From: Chaetoderma sp. LZ-2023a
Lineage: Eukaryota; Mollusca; Caudofoveata; Chaetodermatida; Chaetodermatidae
Direction: 5' to 3'
Assembly: GCA_034401795.1 (NCBI GenBank)
Contig: CM067373.1
Span: 93,259,103-93,323,102 of the forward strand
DNA: 64,000 nt
The notes below the pieces were generated by a model. It was given only the letters and a program-made list of their open reading frames with translations. It had not been told where the DNA came from and searched no databases. Positions 22,506-33,744 of this stretch are shown one piece after another. Position numbers and translations under genes: made by a program. Positions within the stretch are counted from its first letter, which is position 1, and the number at the start of each line of letters is the position of its first letter.

Positions 22506-24130
22506 TCCGAAATATTGGTAACTGATAGGAATACCTCTGTTATGTTGTTTGACACCTTAGACACACAAAAACATACATCCTACTAGAAAAAGATGTATCC
22601 CAATGCTAATATAGTAACATTCTTCTAAACTGTAGTCCAAGATGCCTGCCATTACAATATACGCGTATCCGACACAATCACGAGAAATGATATAATATGT
22701 ATTATACTATTTTATATGTCGACAACTTATTATTCTAAGGTAATTTACTTCCTTTGCAATATCTAACTCATGCACGGTGTCCCAAAACGCATTTTATATG
22801 AAAAGACTTTTCTGTTTCCCCCATCCCTGTTGCGGAAGGGTTCATAGGTAGTCAATAAAACAAACAGGTGAAATTTCTTCTAACGAATATATACAATTTA
22901 ATGACGTTTTCATGTGCGCTGTGATTGTGCGGTGTTGCGTAAGTATGAAGCGTGAATAGTGAGTGTTGGCGTGAGTATCATGCGTGAATAGTATGAAGTT
23001 CGTAGATATCGTGTGTAAATATTGTAGAATCGTAGAAATCGTAATCGTAATCGTATAATCGTTCTGAAACAAAGAATCAGAAAATACTAAATAACTAATA
23101 ACAATCAATATAAATGCATACGATTTAAACAGTACAGTGTTACAATATGCCTATCATCAAATATCAGCTATCATTAATATGATGTCTGCAATGGAGATCC
23201 ACTTGTGGTCATTTACATTTTAAAACGCAATCCACACACTCCCCATCATGATGATGGCACAATAAAATCATCATTACCCTATTGTGGACAAGTTGGTGTT
23301 CATGCTGAAGATGATATTGGTGCATGCAGTTGCAATCATAAATAGCAACTGCCTATAGCAACATTAGCTCTAAATGAACAGCACTTGTTTTCATTATTGT
23401 GCCAATATGCACTACTAATAACTATTTATCTTTAGGGCGATAGGCAGAAAAACAATCACTTGTCTTACTTATATCATGTGATGCAAGATCTAAATTTCCA
23501 AGACTAGGATAATGTTAGACTAACATTTAATGGACTAAAGCCCAATACACCCTCCTACAAATAGAAATCAGCTCTACAAATTATATGCTCCAAGGGCCCA
23601 TTACAGCTATATAATGTTACCATCTATATTCTACCACCTGGATATAAGACCACCCTGGATGTATCCCCAGTATATATCTAGAAATATATCTAAAGCACTA
23701 TTTGTATGTACATTACCTGAAGGGGTAGATCTCTCCTGGGTTTCTTCAACAAAGATTAACTATTTTTCGTCTTACAACTACTTGAAAGTTATTACTTAAA
23801 ACTTTAAGATGTGTACTCTATGGTGTTATAACGGATACTGCATTGGTTGACCAGACCAAAACACTCTGCAAAGACATTCACAGACAATGAACTATACATC
23901 TGTCTGGCGTCAAGCTACCGATACTTCAGCACCGGAAGACCCGTATCTAAAGTTCTGCACATAAATTTAGAAACTATTCAGCTGTCAGTCAGCCAGCGGT
24001 CAATAGTATGCCATGTGTGCAGGTGAATTCGCGCGCGCGTGCGTGTGTTGTGTGGGGGGGGGGGGAGGGGGGCATGTGGGTGTCAGTACGAGGCAGGCAG
24101 GTCTATGTGTTTTCAAAACACTTATGAATC
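22506..24130. other. No gene recognised
   Basis: AT-rich DNA. A minus-strand frame at 22842-23108 is Thr/Ile rich and reflects GTAATCGTAATCGTA-type sequence at 23035-23060. There is a poly-G run at 24054-24070. Confidence 0.4.
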
Positions 24131-24134
24131 CCGA

Positions 24135-24290
24135 TATCTCAGAATCTTACTTTCAAACCAGTCATACAGTTAATCTGTTAAATATTTCGAAGCAATTTGA
24201 ATGGAACCTGTTGTTCTTATAGAAAGCAACAGCTTCCAGTCAACTTCGATAGAACTATTCAACATAATATTTATTAAATTGTAAATGATT
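24135..24290. repeat. Foldback core-only element, diverged
   Basis: CTGTTAAATATTTCGAAGCAA, TTGTTCTTATAGAAAGCAACAG, CTTCCAGTCAACTTCGATAG. Confidence 0.6.
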
Positions 24291-24299
24291 TTTCCCATT

Positions 24300-25085
24300 T
24301 GGTCTTTCGGGTTCCAAGGGTTAAGTACCTTTTGGTGTTCCTTAAGTATCTGCCTGGTGAATTTCTGCAGACCACATTTTCCATGGGGGTTAACTCTGGA
24401 TATGCGGAATATTTCGAATGTGTGTATCTGAACAGCGTGTTTTAGAAGCCCAACACGCCAGAGCGCCAAAACAAAAAACTGGAAAGCCGTGGTTGCATTT
24501 CTGGCATCACACGATCACCTGGTATACTGCTAAAAGTGTGTTTGTGTTTGCCTGAACTTGCACGTCTTGCTAACGAACCAGAAATTATGTTAGGTATTTC
24601 ATGTCAAAAGCAGACTCGTTAGCATGCAATATATCCGGCATATATCACAAGACAGGAACACTTGATAGTGAGCTTGCGCCTTATCATCTGTCCACAAACA
24701 AAGCAGCAGAAGATGAGACTCAGTCACGGATGTTTAAACTTATATCTAAGGAACTGATCCCTATATACATATACAAGAAAGTATTTGAGTTTGTATCAGA
24801 GTGGTTGTGTGCTAAAAAGAATAATTGGGATACGATGGTGAAGTTTATCAACTGAGCTGGGACTCACCGGGTAAGGGAATAACACCTAAGGGTAAAACAG
24901 AAGCGTTGAGTCTGATAGCAACAGCCAGCACAATGGCTAGACGTTTAGTTATTACTCGTCCAACAGTTGATATTAACATTTAATAAGTTATAAGACTCTA
25001 TGAATTTACAATAATCAATAGTACACTTATGTAACGTGGATTGCTTGATCGTGCCCTTCGCCCAACTACAGACAAGAGTGACATC
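24300..25085. other. Upstream of PIN-like remnant, uncertain
   Basis: A plus-strand frame at 24601-24855 (starting MSKADSLACNISGIYHK) has protein-like composition and lies on the same strand 240 bp before the PIN-like remnant. It could be a decayed upstream part of that gene, but I could not match it to the family. Confidence 0.3.
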
Positions 25086-25870
25086 AGAAATTGACTGGGG
25101 GTAACTATAATCGCCCATTTTCTTTCACGGAATCCACAGGCGTCCACCGCAGAGGCCGCAAAGCGTATGAGAAAGTCAACATTGTAGTGGATGCAACAAG
25201 GATAAGAACCAGAAATGCAAAGTTGTCTCCGGGTAGTACAGAGACAAAAGATTCCTTGACAAAGTACCTAGCTGAAAAGACTGTACACAGATGTAGCGTT
25301 CACACAATTGCGGCTACACGCCACATAGTACTTTCTACTAGACGCGCCGATGTGTTTCCTGCAGTCAGTACTCATGAAGAAGTGGATACATTGGTCGTTC
25401 TTTATGCTGTGGATGCCGTCAATGTGGGGTTTACAGTTCACATATACAGCCAAGACAGAGATGTACTTCTTTTGGCATTACGTTGTGTGCCTGAGGTTTT
25501 AGATTAAGCCAATTTTTAATGTATTGGGGGCGAGATACAGTCAACACAGCCATTAAAGTTCACAGTTTGCCAGGTTGTGACACAACCGGTCGCATCTTTG
25601 GAAATCAAAAATGAAAGTCTTTAAGGCGTTTCTTGAAGGTGATGCTGATATTGTTCATGCTATCTCACAGCTGGGAATTGGAGAAGAAACATTTGATGAT
25701 GGCATTGAGAAATGTCAGTTATTCCTGTGTAGTCTGCTCTGCAAGAAGATGTCGCGTCAGAAAAGACAAGCTACCACCAACACCTGGTGCGTGGCGACAG
25801 CACGTCTTGCGTGCTCACCGGCATGTTTCAGTGTGAGAAGGTGGTTTTGTAAAAGGGTTGGTTTTATTAT
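25085..25870 (+). pseudogene. PIN-like invertebrate family protein, decayed copy 1
   Basis: Pieces in three frames line up in order with a large uncharacterised invertebrate family whose acidic blocks suggest a PIN-like nuclease fold. That assignment is from memory of the family. Visible blocks: VDATRIRTRNAKLSPGS followed by LTKYLAEKTV (25190-25285); STHEEVDTLVVLYAVDA (about 25365-25420; family form HEEADT); HIYSQDRDVLLLALR (about 25440-25485; family form SPDTDV, so one change); then in a second frame PGCDTTGRIFG (25570-25602, the GCDxTG block). VFKAFLEGDADIVHAISQLG (from about 25620) is next, and a third frame gives KLPPTPGAWRQHVLRAHRH (about 25768-25824). A stop at 25507 and at least two frame changes kill it. 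The acidic residues of the blocks are kept apart from the PDTD change. No Cys-rich tail is visible. A relative is split by the retrotransposon at 39637. Confidence 0.6.
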
Positions 25871-25942
25871 CATCCGTCTTAAAGACATACCATCATGTGT
25901 TCCTAAAAGCTATTAAGCAACTGAGTCATAGTAAGTAAGCAA

Positions 25943-26330
25943 TTCACCTTTCCAGTTTATCCATCGATCATCTGACGTCATATGACGTTATAATTAACTA
26001 AGTGTCGCATAGGATGACATTATAATCATGACGTCATGAATGACTCGATATAGCCGTCTTTAACGCTTAATAGTCCATTGTATGTCTTTACCATTTAATA
26101 ACCATTTTGTTGAATAATTTGAAACAAATTTGTCTGGGCTCTGTTGCTGCCATAGGCAGCAACAGCACCCAGTCAAATTAGTTTCAAAATAATCAACAGC
26201 TTACATGTATAGTTTTCTGGAGATTTATACTCAGAGAGATCAGCGATCGATCGATCCCTACACGGACGTGGTGTTGGTGGAGCTTAGATTGAGATGGGCG
26301 GGGCATAGCTAAAACTGGAAAGGTCTTTGG
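25943..26330 (+). mobile_element. Family A foldback MITE, full length
   Basis: Starts AATTCACCTTTCCAGTTTATC, CRE sites near 25974 and 26029, hairpin 26108-26200 with TTGCTGCCATAGGCAGCAA centre, AGCGATCGATCGATCCC, GGGCGGGGCATAGC, ends AACTGGAAAGGTC. Confidence 0.9.
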
Positions 26331-26491
26331 GGACCACTTTGTGATGGCTCATACAGTGCCCGTAATAGACAGGTTTGTCTGTATATTTAGTACAAAATCA
26401 AACACATTTGTAGGTGGGCCTATGTTAGCCAGGTTGCAAAGAATCACTGTGGTCTTTTTTTCTTAACATATTGTTTTATGAAACATAAGAT

Positions 26492-26640
26492 TCTTGAAAG
26501 ATCGTTGCTGGCACCCCTTCAGACAAAGAGAAAAATGGAAACATCAATATTCCTTGTCTACAATGCATAGAGAATAGTTTTATCAATGTTTCCAAAATTG
26601 TACCCAAAATTTTTGGAAATGTGATTTCTCGTCCATAAGC
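26492..26640 (-). repeat. Interspersed repeat G, copy 2
   Basis: Complement of the sequence at 22335-22475: TTTCCAAAATTGTACCCAAA corresponds to TTTTGGGCACAATCTTGGAAA. Confidence 0.6.
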
Positions 26641-26642
26641 CC

Positions 26643-26740
26643 GTAGGAGTCAAAGTATAGAAATCGATCTCAGCACGCGCAAAGCATGGGCGGAGCTTAG
26701 CTAGAAATGGACGTAGTATTGCTAAAGGAGGATTCGTCCA
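26643..26740 (+). mobile_element. Family B MITE, GC-box arm only
   Basis: AAATCGATCTCAGCACGCGC, ATGGGCGGAGCTTAGCTAG, then the AGGATTCGTCC end. Confidence 0.7.
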
Positions 26741-26821
26741 TATTTTTTACATCGTACGGAATCTTTCAATTCTAGTCTGTAATAGTTAAAGAGTTAAGCA
26801 ATTGTTAAATATACAAAACAA

Positions 26822-26995
26822 TCTTTGGTCTCAGTTAAATTAGTCTCAAAATATTCAACAGAGTGTTTATTAAATTATAAATTCACTAAAGACGCTTATT
26901 GGCGGACCTTTGCAGTTTTCGTGTCTGACCTAGGTCACGTGATTGTGAGGTTAGTTAACAAGTGACGTATTTTGATTATGACGTCAGATAAATAA
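26822..26995 (-). mobile_element. Family B MITE, CRE arm only
   Basis: TCAGTTAAATTAGTCTCAAAA, AATATTCAACAGAGTGTTTA, then GTGACGTATTTTGATTATGA with TGACGTCAGATA. Confidence 0.7.
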
Positions 26996-27004
26996 GGTAA
27001 TCAA

Positions 27005-27250
27005 TTTGCCGCTCAAGTATATGACGTCATAGTAGGCTGGTATTACAATCAAATTGAGCAATGAAGTTTAAAATTCCGTCATGTGTACGAATTGTATGGC
27101 TTTAATTTTTAATAACCATTCTGTTGAATAGATTGAAACTAATTTGACTGGGCGCTGTTGCTACAGCACCACTTGTACCTGTATAGTTACCTTGATTTTA
27201 GGATGTTAGAGATGGGTGTGGCATACCTAAAAATGGATTCATCCATTGAG
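27005..27250 (+). mobile_element. Family B MITE, internally deleted
   Basis: TCAAGTATATGACGTCATAG, left hairpin arm to GGGCGCTGTTGCTACAGCACC, then ACCTGTATAGTTACCTTGA and GGATTCATCC end. Confidence 0.75.
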
Positions 27251-27299
27251 TAACAGATCTAATCCCTCCATCAAAGCCACTATCTCCCATTGATGACTA

Positions 27300-27495
27300 T
27301 TCATATCATAGTTCTAGTTTCCCACTGTTCCATCTCACGATTTTAAGCGTCCAGATAAATCTTTCTTGCAGTACGTCGATCGTTTTAACAGTAATTACAC
27401 ACTCATCTACAAATAACGACTCCCACTTTGCTCTCAGTATTGCTGCTGTACACAGCTCATCTATCATTATTATAAATAGAAGAGGGCTCACAGGA
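27300..27495 (-). pseudogene. LINE reverse-transcriptase fragment
   Basis: On the minus strand, SPLLFIIMIDELC (about 27450-27488) matches the 'LSPLLFi...DeL' block of RT palm. FVDECVITVKTIDVLQERF follows in the position of the YADDlv..a.s...lq block. The catalytic YADD is replaced by FVDE, so the copy is dead. Only about 60 residues remain; it stops at 27306. Confidence 0.65.
27462..27482. repeat. 21-bp direct repeat, left copy
   Basis: TATCATTATTATAAATAGAA plus G, identical to 27869-27889. The pair brackets the CT-rich tract. Confidence 0.85.
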
Positions 27496-27535
27496 GAGAA
27501 ACCTGATGTAATCGTACGTGTCTACACGAAAACGC

Positions 27536-27822
<287 letters not shown>

Positions 27823-27868
27823 CGAGGTTCGAAACAACCACGTATCGGTTGAGATGCTTAATGCCAGG

Positions 27869-27889
27869 TATCATTATTATAAATAGAAG
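27869..27889. repeat. 21-bp direct repeat, right copy
   Basis: Perfect copy of 27462-27482, immediately before a family B MITE. Confidence 0.85.
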
Positions 27890-27899
27890 TGTGCCCATA

Positions 27900-28275
27900 T
27901 AATGACCTCCGATCCATTTCTAGCTATGCCCCGCCCATTTCTAGCTAAGCTCCGCCCCTCACTACTCAGGTTGTAATCGATTTAAAACATTGAAACCTGA
28001 ATTCCCATATTCTAAATTTCAAGGTAACACATAAGCTGGTGAATATTTTGAAACTGGTTTGACTGTGGCCTGCTACAGCCTCTAGCCAGCACCCAGTAAA
28101 ATTAGTATCAACATATTCAACAGAATGTTTATTAAATCTTTTATTTATCAAAGACATACATTTCGTACACTAGTGACGGACTTTTCGATTTTCATGATAG
28201 AGTGGCGATTGTGACGTCATCTAACTAGTGACGTAATTGATTATGACGTAATCTATACTTGGAGTAACAGATCGG
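27900..28275 (-). mobile_element. Family B foldback MITE
   Basis: GATCCATTTCTAGCTATGCC, CCGCCCATTTCTAGCTAAGC, AATCGATTTAAAACATTG, eroded hairpin 28030-28125, TGTGACGTCATC, TTATGACGTAATC, ends GATCGGATCC. Confidence 0.85.
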
Positions 28276-28765
28276 ATCCCTCAATTATTACATAGATATG
28301 TGTTTAATGGTACTGCACGGCTGCAGCTAATATCGACACACTGTGTGCAGATGAAGGACAAGGCGAAATAGCGTGTGGTTCATATCATTGATAGTTATTT
28401 ATTAACAAGTATAATAATTTTCACATGTACGGCAGTGAGTCGCATGTGGAATTTATTAATTATTCTTTACCGAACTAAAAATACAGCGCACTAAAGCTGT
28501 GATAAAATTTGCGCAAAGCTTGGGAATTGGCTACAGGTCAAGTATTCCTTGGCACCGAAAGCAGGCCAACAATGTAGCAAGAATGATCATAGCTAAGCAA
28601 CGTTCTCCCACGAACTCTTCCAATCTGCGGCTAGATATTCCCCAACCATGTTTGGTCAGTTTAATAAATTTATCCCAGAAAGGGTACTTGCCCGAATTAT
28701 GATTTGTGTTTGTCTTTTAGATTTCATCATTTACATTGAATATACAGTCAATCTTGTCTATAGCG
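28276..28765. other. No gene recognised
   Basis: A 67-codon frame at 28499-28702 has no motif. The sequence is otherwise AT-rich spacer. Confidence 0.35.
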
Positions 28766-28767
28766 GA

Positions 28768-29165
28768 CAATGGATGAATCCGATTTCAATCAAGTATATG
28801 ACGTCATAATAAATTATATCGCAAATAGATTGACGTCACAATCATAATTGACAGACAACACCCCCCCCCCCCACCCCCGACATGAAGCCGGAATAGACCG
28901 TCAAAGGGTACGAATTGTTTGTCTTTTTTTGATTTACTATTTAATACATAGTCTGTTGAATATTTTGAAACTTATTTGATTGGCTGTGTTGCCGCCATAG
29001 TGGTTTCAAATCATTGAACCGCTTACCTGTATAGTTTTCTGGAAATTGGGATTCAGAGTGCAGGGGTAGATCTATCCCAGCACGGGCAAAGCATGGGCGG
29101 AGCTTAGCTGGAAATGGGTGGGGCGTGGCTAAAAGTGAATTCATCCAATGAGCTAACGGATTGTG
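28768..29165 (+). mobile_element. Family B foldback MITE with poly-C
   Basis: GGATGAATCCGATTTCAATC, ATATGACGTCATAATAAAT, poly-C 28861-28878, left hairpin arm, reduced right arm (TGGTTTCAAATCATTGAA), GGGCGGAGCTTAGC, GGGTGGGGCGTGGC, ends AATTCATCC. Confidence 0.85.
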
Positions 29166-29727
29166 GCTCACATGACTGCATGGTGGTCGTAAGACCACAA
29201 ATATGTCTTAAGGATACGTCATTATTTGGTTCAAAAAGCTATCCGAACGAACCCTGAATTGCCAAAATCCAGATTTCAAGGTATACTATACAGGTAACCT
29301 GTTACAAATTCTTACGATCAGTTGATTAGGCTGTCAAATGCTTTTTATTAACCATATTATCATATAACATTTGTTACGGGGCTATACGGATTACAAAATA
29401 CAATAGGTTAAGCAATTACACGTGGCACAGATACTTTATACTAATCTATTTTAGATTTAGTACACGATCTCTAAACGTTGACAAAGTACATCGCTAGTTT
29501 AGCTTAGACATAAATTATTTCACAAATTTTAATATTCCGTATGGTTTGCAATATTATTATCGGCAGCGATGCCAGATTTGTTCACCCGTTAAAGACACAC
29601 GCCCTAACTACCGATTTTCAAAGGACATTAGACGCTGCGTCAAGAAAGCTCGATGGAAGCTGTTCGTCTGCGATAACGTCTAACACTGATAACGACCTCA
29701 AACACGTGCCATAGCACCAGAAGATTC
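29166..29727. other. Spacer with MITE scrap
   Basis: A short TTGCCAAAATCCAGATTTCAAGGTA fragment of the B arm (given in part, 29258-29285). Nothing else was recognised. Confidence 0.4.
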
Positions 29728-29815
29728 AATTTCAATTTCAAGTTTATACGGTAACTTCTTCAGAAGTGTACGAAACATATATTACATGAAATATACATAT
29801 AATGAAGTGACATGC
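29728..29815 (-). mobile_element. LINE 3'-end fragment, copy 1
   Basis: On the minus strand, CTTCTGAAGAAGTTACCGTA, TAAACTTGAAATTGAAATTG. Tails of (TTGAAAT)n type are usual for LINE 3' ends. Related to 34118-34205. Confidence 0.6.
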
Positions 29816-30179
29816 TCGGAAGGTAAGTAAAATTGGCGGCATATAGACCCGGAAATCGGTTCTTTTCGCGTGTAGGCCTACGTTGCCCGGGAGTTTGCCA
29901 AAAGTATCTATCGGAAAACCTTGGAGTTAGAAACTGAAATAAGGATTTCTTGATTGATTGATTAAGGTGTATAGGCCTATGGGTTTTTTTTTTGTTTTTT
30001 TACAACCGATGATATAATATTACTAAGCAATTAGTTTCAAAAGGCAACAGGAGACTCAACACTTGCTTCACGATGCAGTTACAGTACAGCTTAGAAATAA
30101 GTTACAATATTTCCAAAACAAAAACAGAATCATGTTAGTTACTACAACTTTGAACAGTTGATGTAAGACATATTTCTTT
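29816..30179. other. No gene recognised
   Basis: AT-rich spacer with a T run near 29985-30000. Confidence 0.4.
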
Positions 30180-30325
30180 GATTATGTCTATTTTGAACAT
30201 AGTTGGATTGTAACAAAATAAAACGTGTTGCTAAATATCTTGAACACAATTGGATTGGAAGGTATTGTTGCCTTAGCAACAACTTATATCTTCCAATCCA
30301 ATAATGCTCACAATATTCACAGACG
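30180..30325. repeat. Foldback family D
   Basis: TTGAACACAATTGGATTGGA with AGGTATTGTTGCCTTAGCAACAA, then TCTTCCAATCCAATAATGCT. A partial extra left arm (TTGAACATAGTTGGATTG) precedes it. Confidence 0.75.
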
Positions 30326-30780
30326 TTTAATTTGGTTTTAGAAACACGTTAACTTATTTCTAGCCTGTACTGTATGAGAACCCCTCATGATGTCCATGTT
30401 GTATTGGCTAAAACAACAAAACGTGATTGATGATCTTCTAACACAGTTTTTGTATGAATCACTTTCTAATGTTCAATTAGCCTTTTGTTCGGTGCGTGGA
30501 TTATGACATCGCTATTCAAGCCGTTAGCAAACTCGATTACATGTTAGATGGTTGTACAACTAGACCACCGATGCATCAGTGCAATAAGTACGGTTCTGTA
30601 TTGCCACTTATCTTTGTATATTGCTCCATGTTTCTTCATATCCTTGGGACAATGTTGTGAGATAACTGCATAGGGAATGCTTGCTAACGCAGCCAGTAAC
30701 CTTCGTACCCTTACAATGGGTGGGGGGGGGGATTTGCAGCCCTGCTCCGTCCACTTTTTTGCTCATGTTAGTCTGAGTTT
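30326..30780. other. No gene recognised
   Basis: No coding signal. Poly-G run near 30722-30731. Confidence 0.4.
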
Positions 30781-30784
30781 ATAT

Positions 30785-30900
30785 ACTTTGAATCCTGAAT
30801 TTTCAGAATCCTATTTCCAAGGTAACCATATACAGGTAAGCTATTGAATATTTTGATTTTGAAACTAATTGGACTGGGTTCTGTTGCCATTATACTGTAA
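30785..30900. repeat. Foldback core, left half
   Basis: CTGAATTTTCAGAATCCTAT, AGGTAAGCTATTGAATATTT, GAAACTAATTGGACTGGGTTC. The right arm is absent. Confidence 0.6.
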
Positions 30901-31139
30901 TACGCTTGACTATAATGATGCATAATACGGGGCAATCGTCCTGTGGGCATTGTGTGTTACAAGCAGGGAGCAGCTTGGATTCTTTCTGGTGATCCATTCC
31001 AATGTATAAAAACGTTCCTGCCACTTTTTCTGACGCGATTTACGTAACTAGAAGTAGACTGCTGGAGGGATGTATTCAAAGATGCATTAAGTAAGACGTA
31101 CATGAACAAATGCTTCTAGCAATGCTGAATACAGAGATC

Positions 31140-31195
31140 AATTTCTAGTTATGCACGCCCATTTCTATTTAAGCTTCACCTACCTTTTACGTGTA
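31140..31195 (-). mobile_element. Family B MITE scrap
   Basis: ATTTCTAGTTATGCACGCCC, ATTTCTATTTAAGCTTCACC: the GC-box arm only. Confidence 0.55.
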
Positions 31196-31304
31196 TTGAA
31201 ATTGAAGTTGTGTGCGGTCTTTGCGCTTACCATCTTGGTAGATGAGGAGCCGTATTGTAGTGGTTTCTGTTGTTCGGACAATTTCACAACGATGAGGTCT
31301 GCTG

Positions 31305-31312
31305 TGTAGCGT
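31305..31312. repeat. 8-bp hAT target-site duplication (left)
   Basis: TGTAGCGT, repeated at 32759-32766. Confidence 0.95.
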
Positions 31313-32758
31313 CAGGGGCGCCGGAAGCACGGGAGCAGCTTTGGGCAGGGTGCAGCGGGTGCAGCTGTGCCCTTTACCAGTTTCTCTGCGAATACTGAGT
31401 GAACTTTACTTTAGAACTTTAAACAAGATTTTTAGAATATTCAGAACAGACTGAGCAGTTGTATTAAATTTCGGTTGTTTTGGCATTAACACAAGTCCAT
31501 AAAGTAATATGGGAGAGCTTCTAGGCCGAATCAAATCATCAATGCAAACGTTATTTATGTAGTGGCAGTTACATGTGACATATTGCCCTTTTTTCCGCAA
31601 ACGTCTCATGTATCTTTGCAAGTAAACGTAAGATACATAATCAAAGGCTATTTGAATTTTTGAAGCGATACTGGTCCACGCTCCGTTAATGCCTTGCTTA
31701 GTGGTTAGAATGGAATATATGTGTGATGATGGGCGGCTGTGTGCAGCGATGTGGAACCACTAAGGGATATTAGGATTAACGGGATATTAGGATTAACGGG
31801 ATATTAGGATTAACGGGATATTAGGATTAACGGGATATTAGGATTAACGGCAGCTCTCAAACTCAAATTTTAAATTAACGTGTGAAGCAGATGCAACGTT
31901 AAAAATAATTTGTATACACATGGTCGAAGTGCAATGTCGGTGGGTGTATTTGAGGGATGTGGCTAAGATTTGTTGCTACCTCATCTGCCTATTCATCCAG
32001 CAGATGTCCATCGTATTCTTTTAGCGAGGCCTTAAAAACTGCTGGGCAGGAATGATTCATAGGGTCAGATCCATGGCTGGTCCCGGAAAGCTGCTTGATC
32101 GATTTTGTTGGTGGCCATCCTGGATTCTGCACTATTTTAAAAGTTACACTTAAAGTCCTGTGAAACTGCTTGGCATGAAACTCAAGAAACCTCATGGCAT
32201 TCATCTACGGCAAGAGCTGAACAAACCTTGCTCACATTTTCAACATAATTGGTAGATTTGTCCAGGATAACATAGTTTTCACACAAAAAACCCACTTTTC
32301 CTCTGAATCCCGCTGATTCCAAATATAACTAGGAACTACGGTCTAATTAAATATTTTCAAGACAAACTGTGCACGTCCACTGCGCAGACACATGCACGAA
32401 TGCATGCACACTCAACGTGTGCATCTGACATAACAACCCGCCCGTCCGCTTGGTCACATTGTGAATTGGGAATATATAGGTTCAATTGACCAAAGAATAC
32501 ATAAGTTCTTCGATTAACATAGCTCTAACATTGATACGTAATCAGAATGCAGGAAATCGAGTCATGATCCTGCACCTTTCAATGTTCTTTCTCGTGGTGG
32601 TTAGGTAGGTGGGTATCCCCGAACACCCTTCTATGACGGGGTTGGGGTGGGGGAGTTGGCGAGGACACTCATTTAATATCTTCCTCCGGACAATGCGATG
32701 TACCGTGCCCTTTTGTGGAACCTGCCCCCGCCCCTCAAATTTGCTTCCGGCGCCCCTG
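31313..32758 (-). mobile_element. Non-autonomous hAT element, copy 1
   Basis: A 1446-bp DNA transposon. The termini are perfect inverted repeats of 17 bp, CAGGGGCGCCGGAAGCA, and the element is flanked by the 8-bp duplication TGTAGCGT. CAGRG-type ends with an 8-bp TSD are the hallmark of the hAT superfamily. It carries no transposase (no RNase-H-like or BED-finger domain seen), so it must have been mobilised in trans. Two short minus-strand frames (31406-31621, 31989-32204) are shared with copy 2, but their differences do not look constrained. A 17-bp minisatellite sits at 31764-31850. It is homologous over nearly its whole length to 56631-58268 in the opposite orientation. Confidence 0.95.
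31764..31850. repeat. 17-bp minisatellite inside hAT copy 1
   Basis: Five tandem units of GGGATATTAGGATTAAC. In hAT copy 2 the same place reads the complement of CCACTAAGGGATTAACGGC, a single unexpanded motif. Confidence 0.95.
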
Positions 32759-32766
32759 TGTAGCGT
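32759..32766. repeat. 8-bp hAT target-site duplication (right)
   Basis: TGTAGCGT, matching 31305-31312. Confidence 0.95.
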
Positions 32767-33285
32767 CCATATCTGTTGTTATTCTTGATAATTCCTACTG
32801 CCTTTTGGTGCCTATAATAATTTAATGTATTTGAGTACTCTGGATAAAACCTCGTTTGAATTAGAATTTGGATTGGTCTTGATTGCTGCTGTCTACGCCC
32901 CATTGGTCTTCTTGTATCACATTTGATAGTGTCACTGACTAGCCTATATCTAGGACTAAGTTGGCATTTAAACATTAGTTTGTATGGTACTTATAGAGAG
33001 TTTGAATGTGGGTGACCACTGACTTGTGGTCAAAGTTGAAGTCGCCATATGAACGAGCATCCTGAAGTACTGGCTTTGAGTTGGCATTACATAACACCAG
33101 CAGTCCGTACTATGGCCTTCTAATATCACACAATCAAATTAGTTGAGGACAGCTAGTGTGACCTTGGAACCTGTTTCTCTGCTCCACGGTGTGTGATGGT
33201 TCCTACCCATATTGTTCGAGGACGGCATGGATGTTTGAAGGTTGTGTTCGTGGCAAGGAGGCTGTCAGCACTGATGAACGCGATC
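32767..33285 (-). other. Possible decayed coding sequence beside hAT
   Basis: On the minus strand a frame from about 32975 (LVSDTIKCDTRRPMGRRQ, FYPEYSNTLNYYRHQKAVG) stays open up to the hAT. In the pre-insertion sequence it would continue at 31304 as TADLIVVKLSEQQKPLQYG, ending near 31188. Just upstream, in another frame (about 33010-33080), KPVLQDARSYGDFNFDHKSV resembles the end of a LINE endonuclease domain ('...SYGG...SDH..V'). So this may be an old retroelement piece. Not firmly identified. Confidence 0.35.
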
Positions 33286-33289
33286 AGGG

Positions 33290-33660
33290 AATAGACCTTT
33301 CCATTTATACCCTGCCCATCTCTAGCTAAGCACCACCCACAACTCGCTCGTGTTGGGATCGATCGATCTCTGACCTCCCTGATTATCAATTTCCAGAAAA
33401 CTATACAGGCAAGCTGTTGAATAGTTTGAAACTAATATATGTGACTGGGTCAAATTAGTTTCAAAATATCCAACAGCATGTTTATTAAATAGTAGAGACA
33501 TACAATTCGTACAACGCATTGGACTATTAAGAGTTAAAGACGGGCAATATAGAATCATTTATGACGTAATGATTATGAAGTCATACTACGCGTCGATTAG
33601 CTGATTATGACGTCATTTGATGTCAGATTGATCGATGGATACTCTGGATATGTGAATTTC
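33290..33660 (-). mobile_element. Family A foldback MITE
   Basis: Starts AATAGACCTTTCCATTTATA, GCCCATCTCTAGCTAAGC, GGGATCGATCGATC, shortened hairpin 33414-33474, TATGACGTCATTTGATG, ends CTCTGGATATGTGAATT. Confidence 0.85.
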
Positions 33661-33744
33661 CATTGCTGTTTCATACACATGATGAAATCCCGCATCATTT
33701 TCTTCATCGTTGAGTCTGCCTTGTTTGGAGTTACAAATCGCCAT

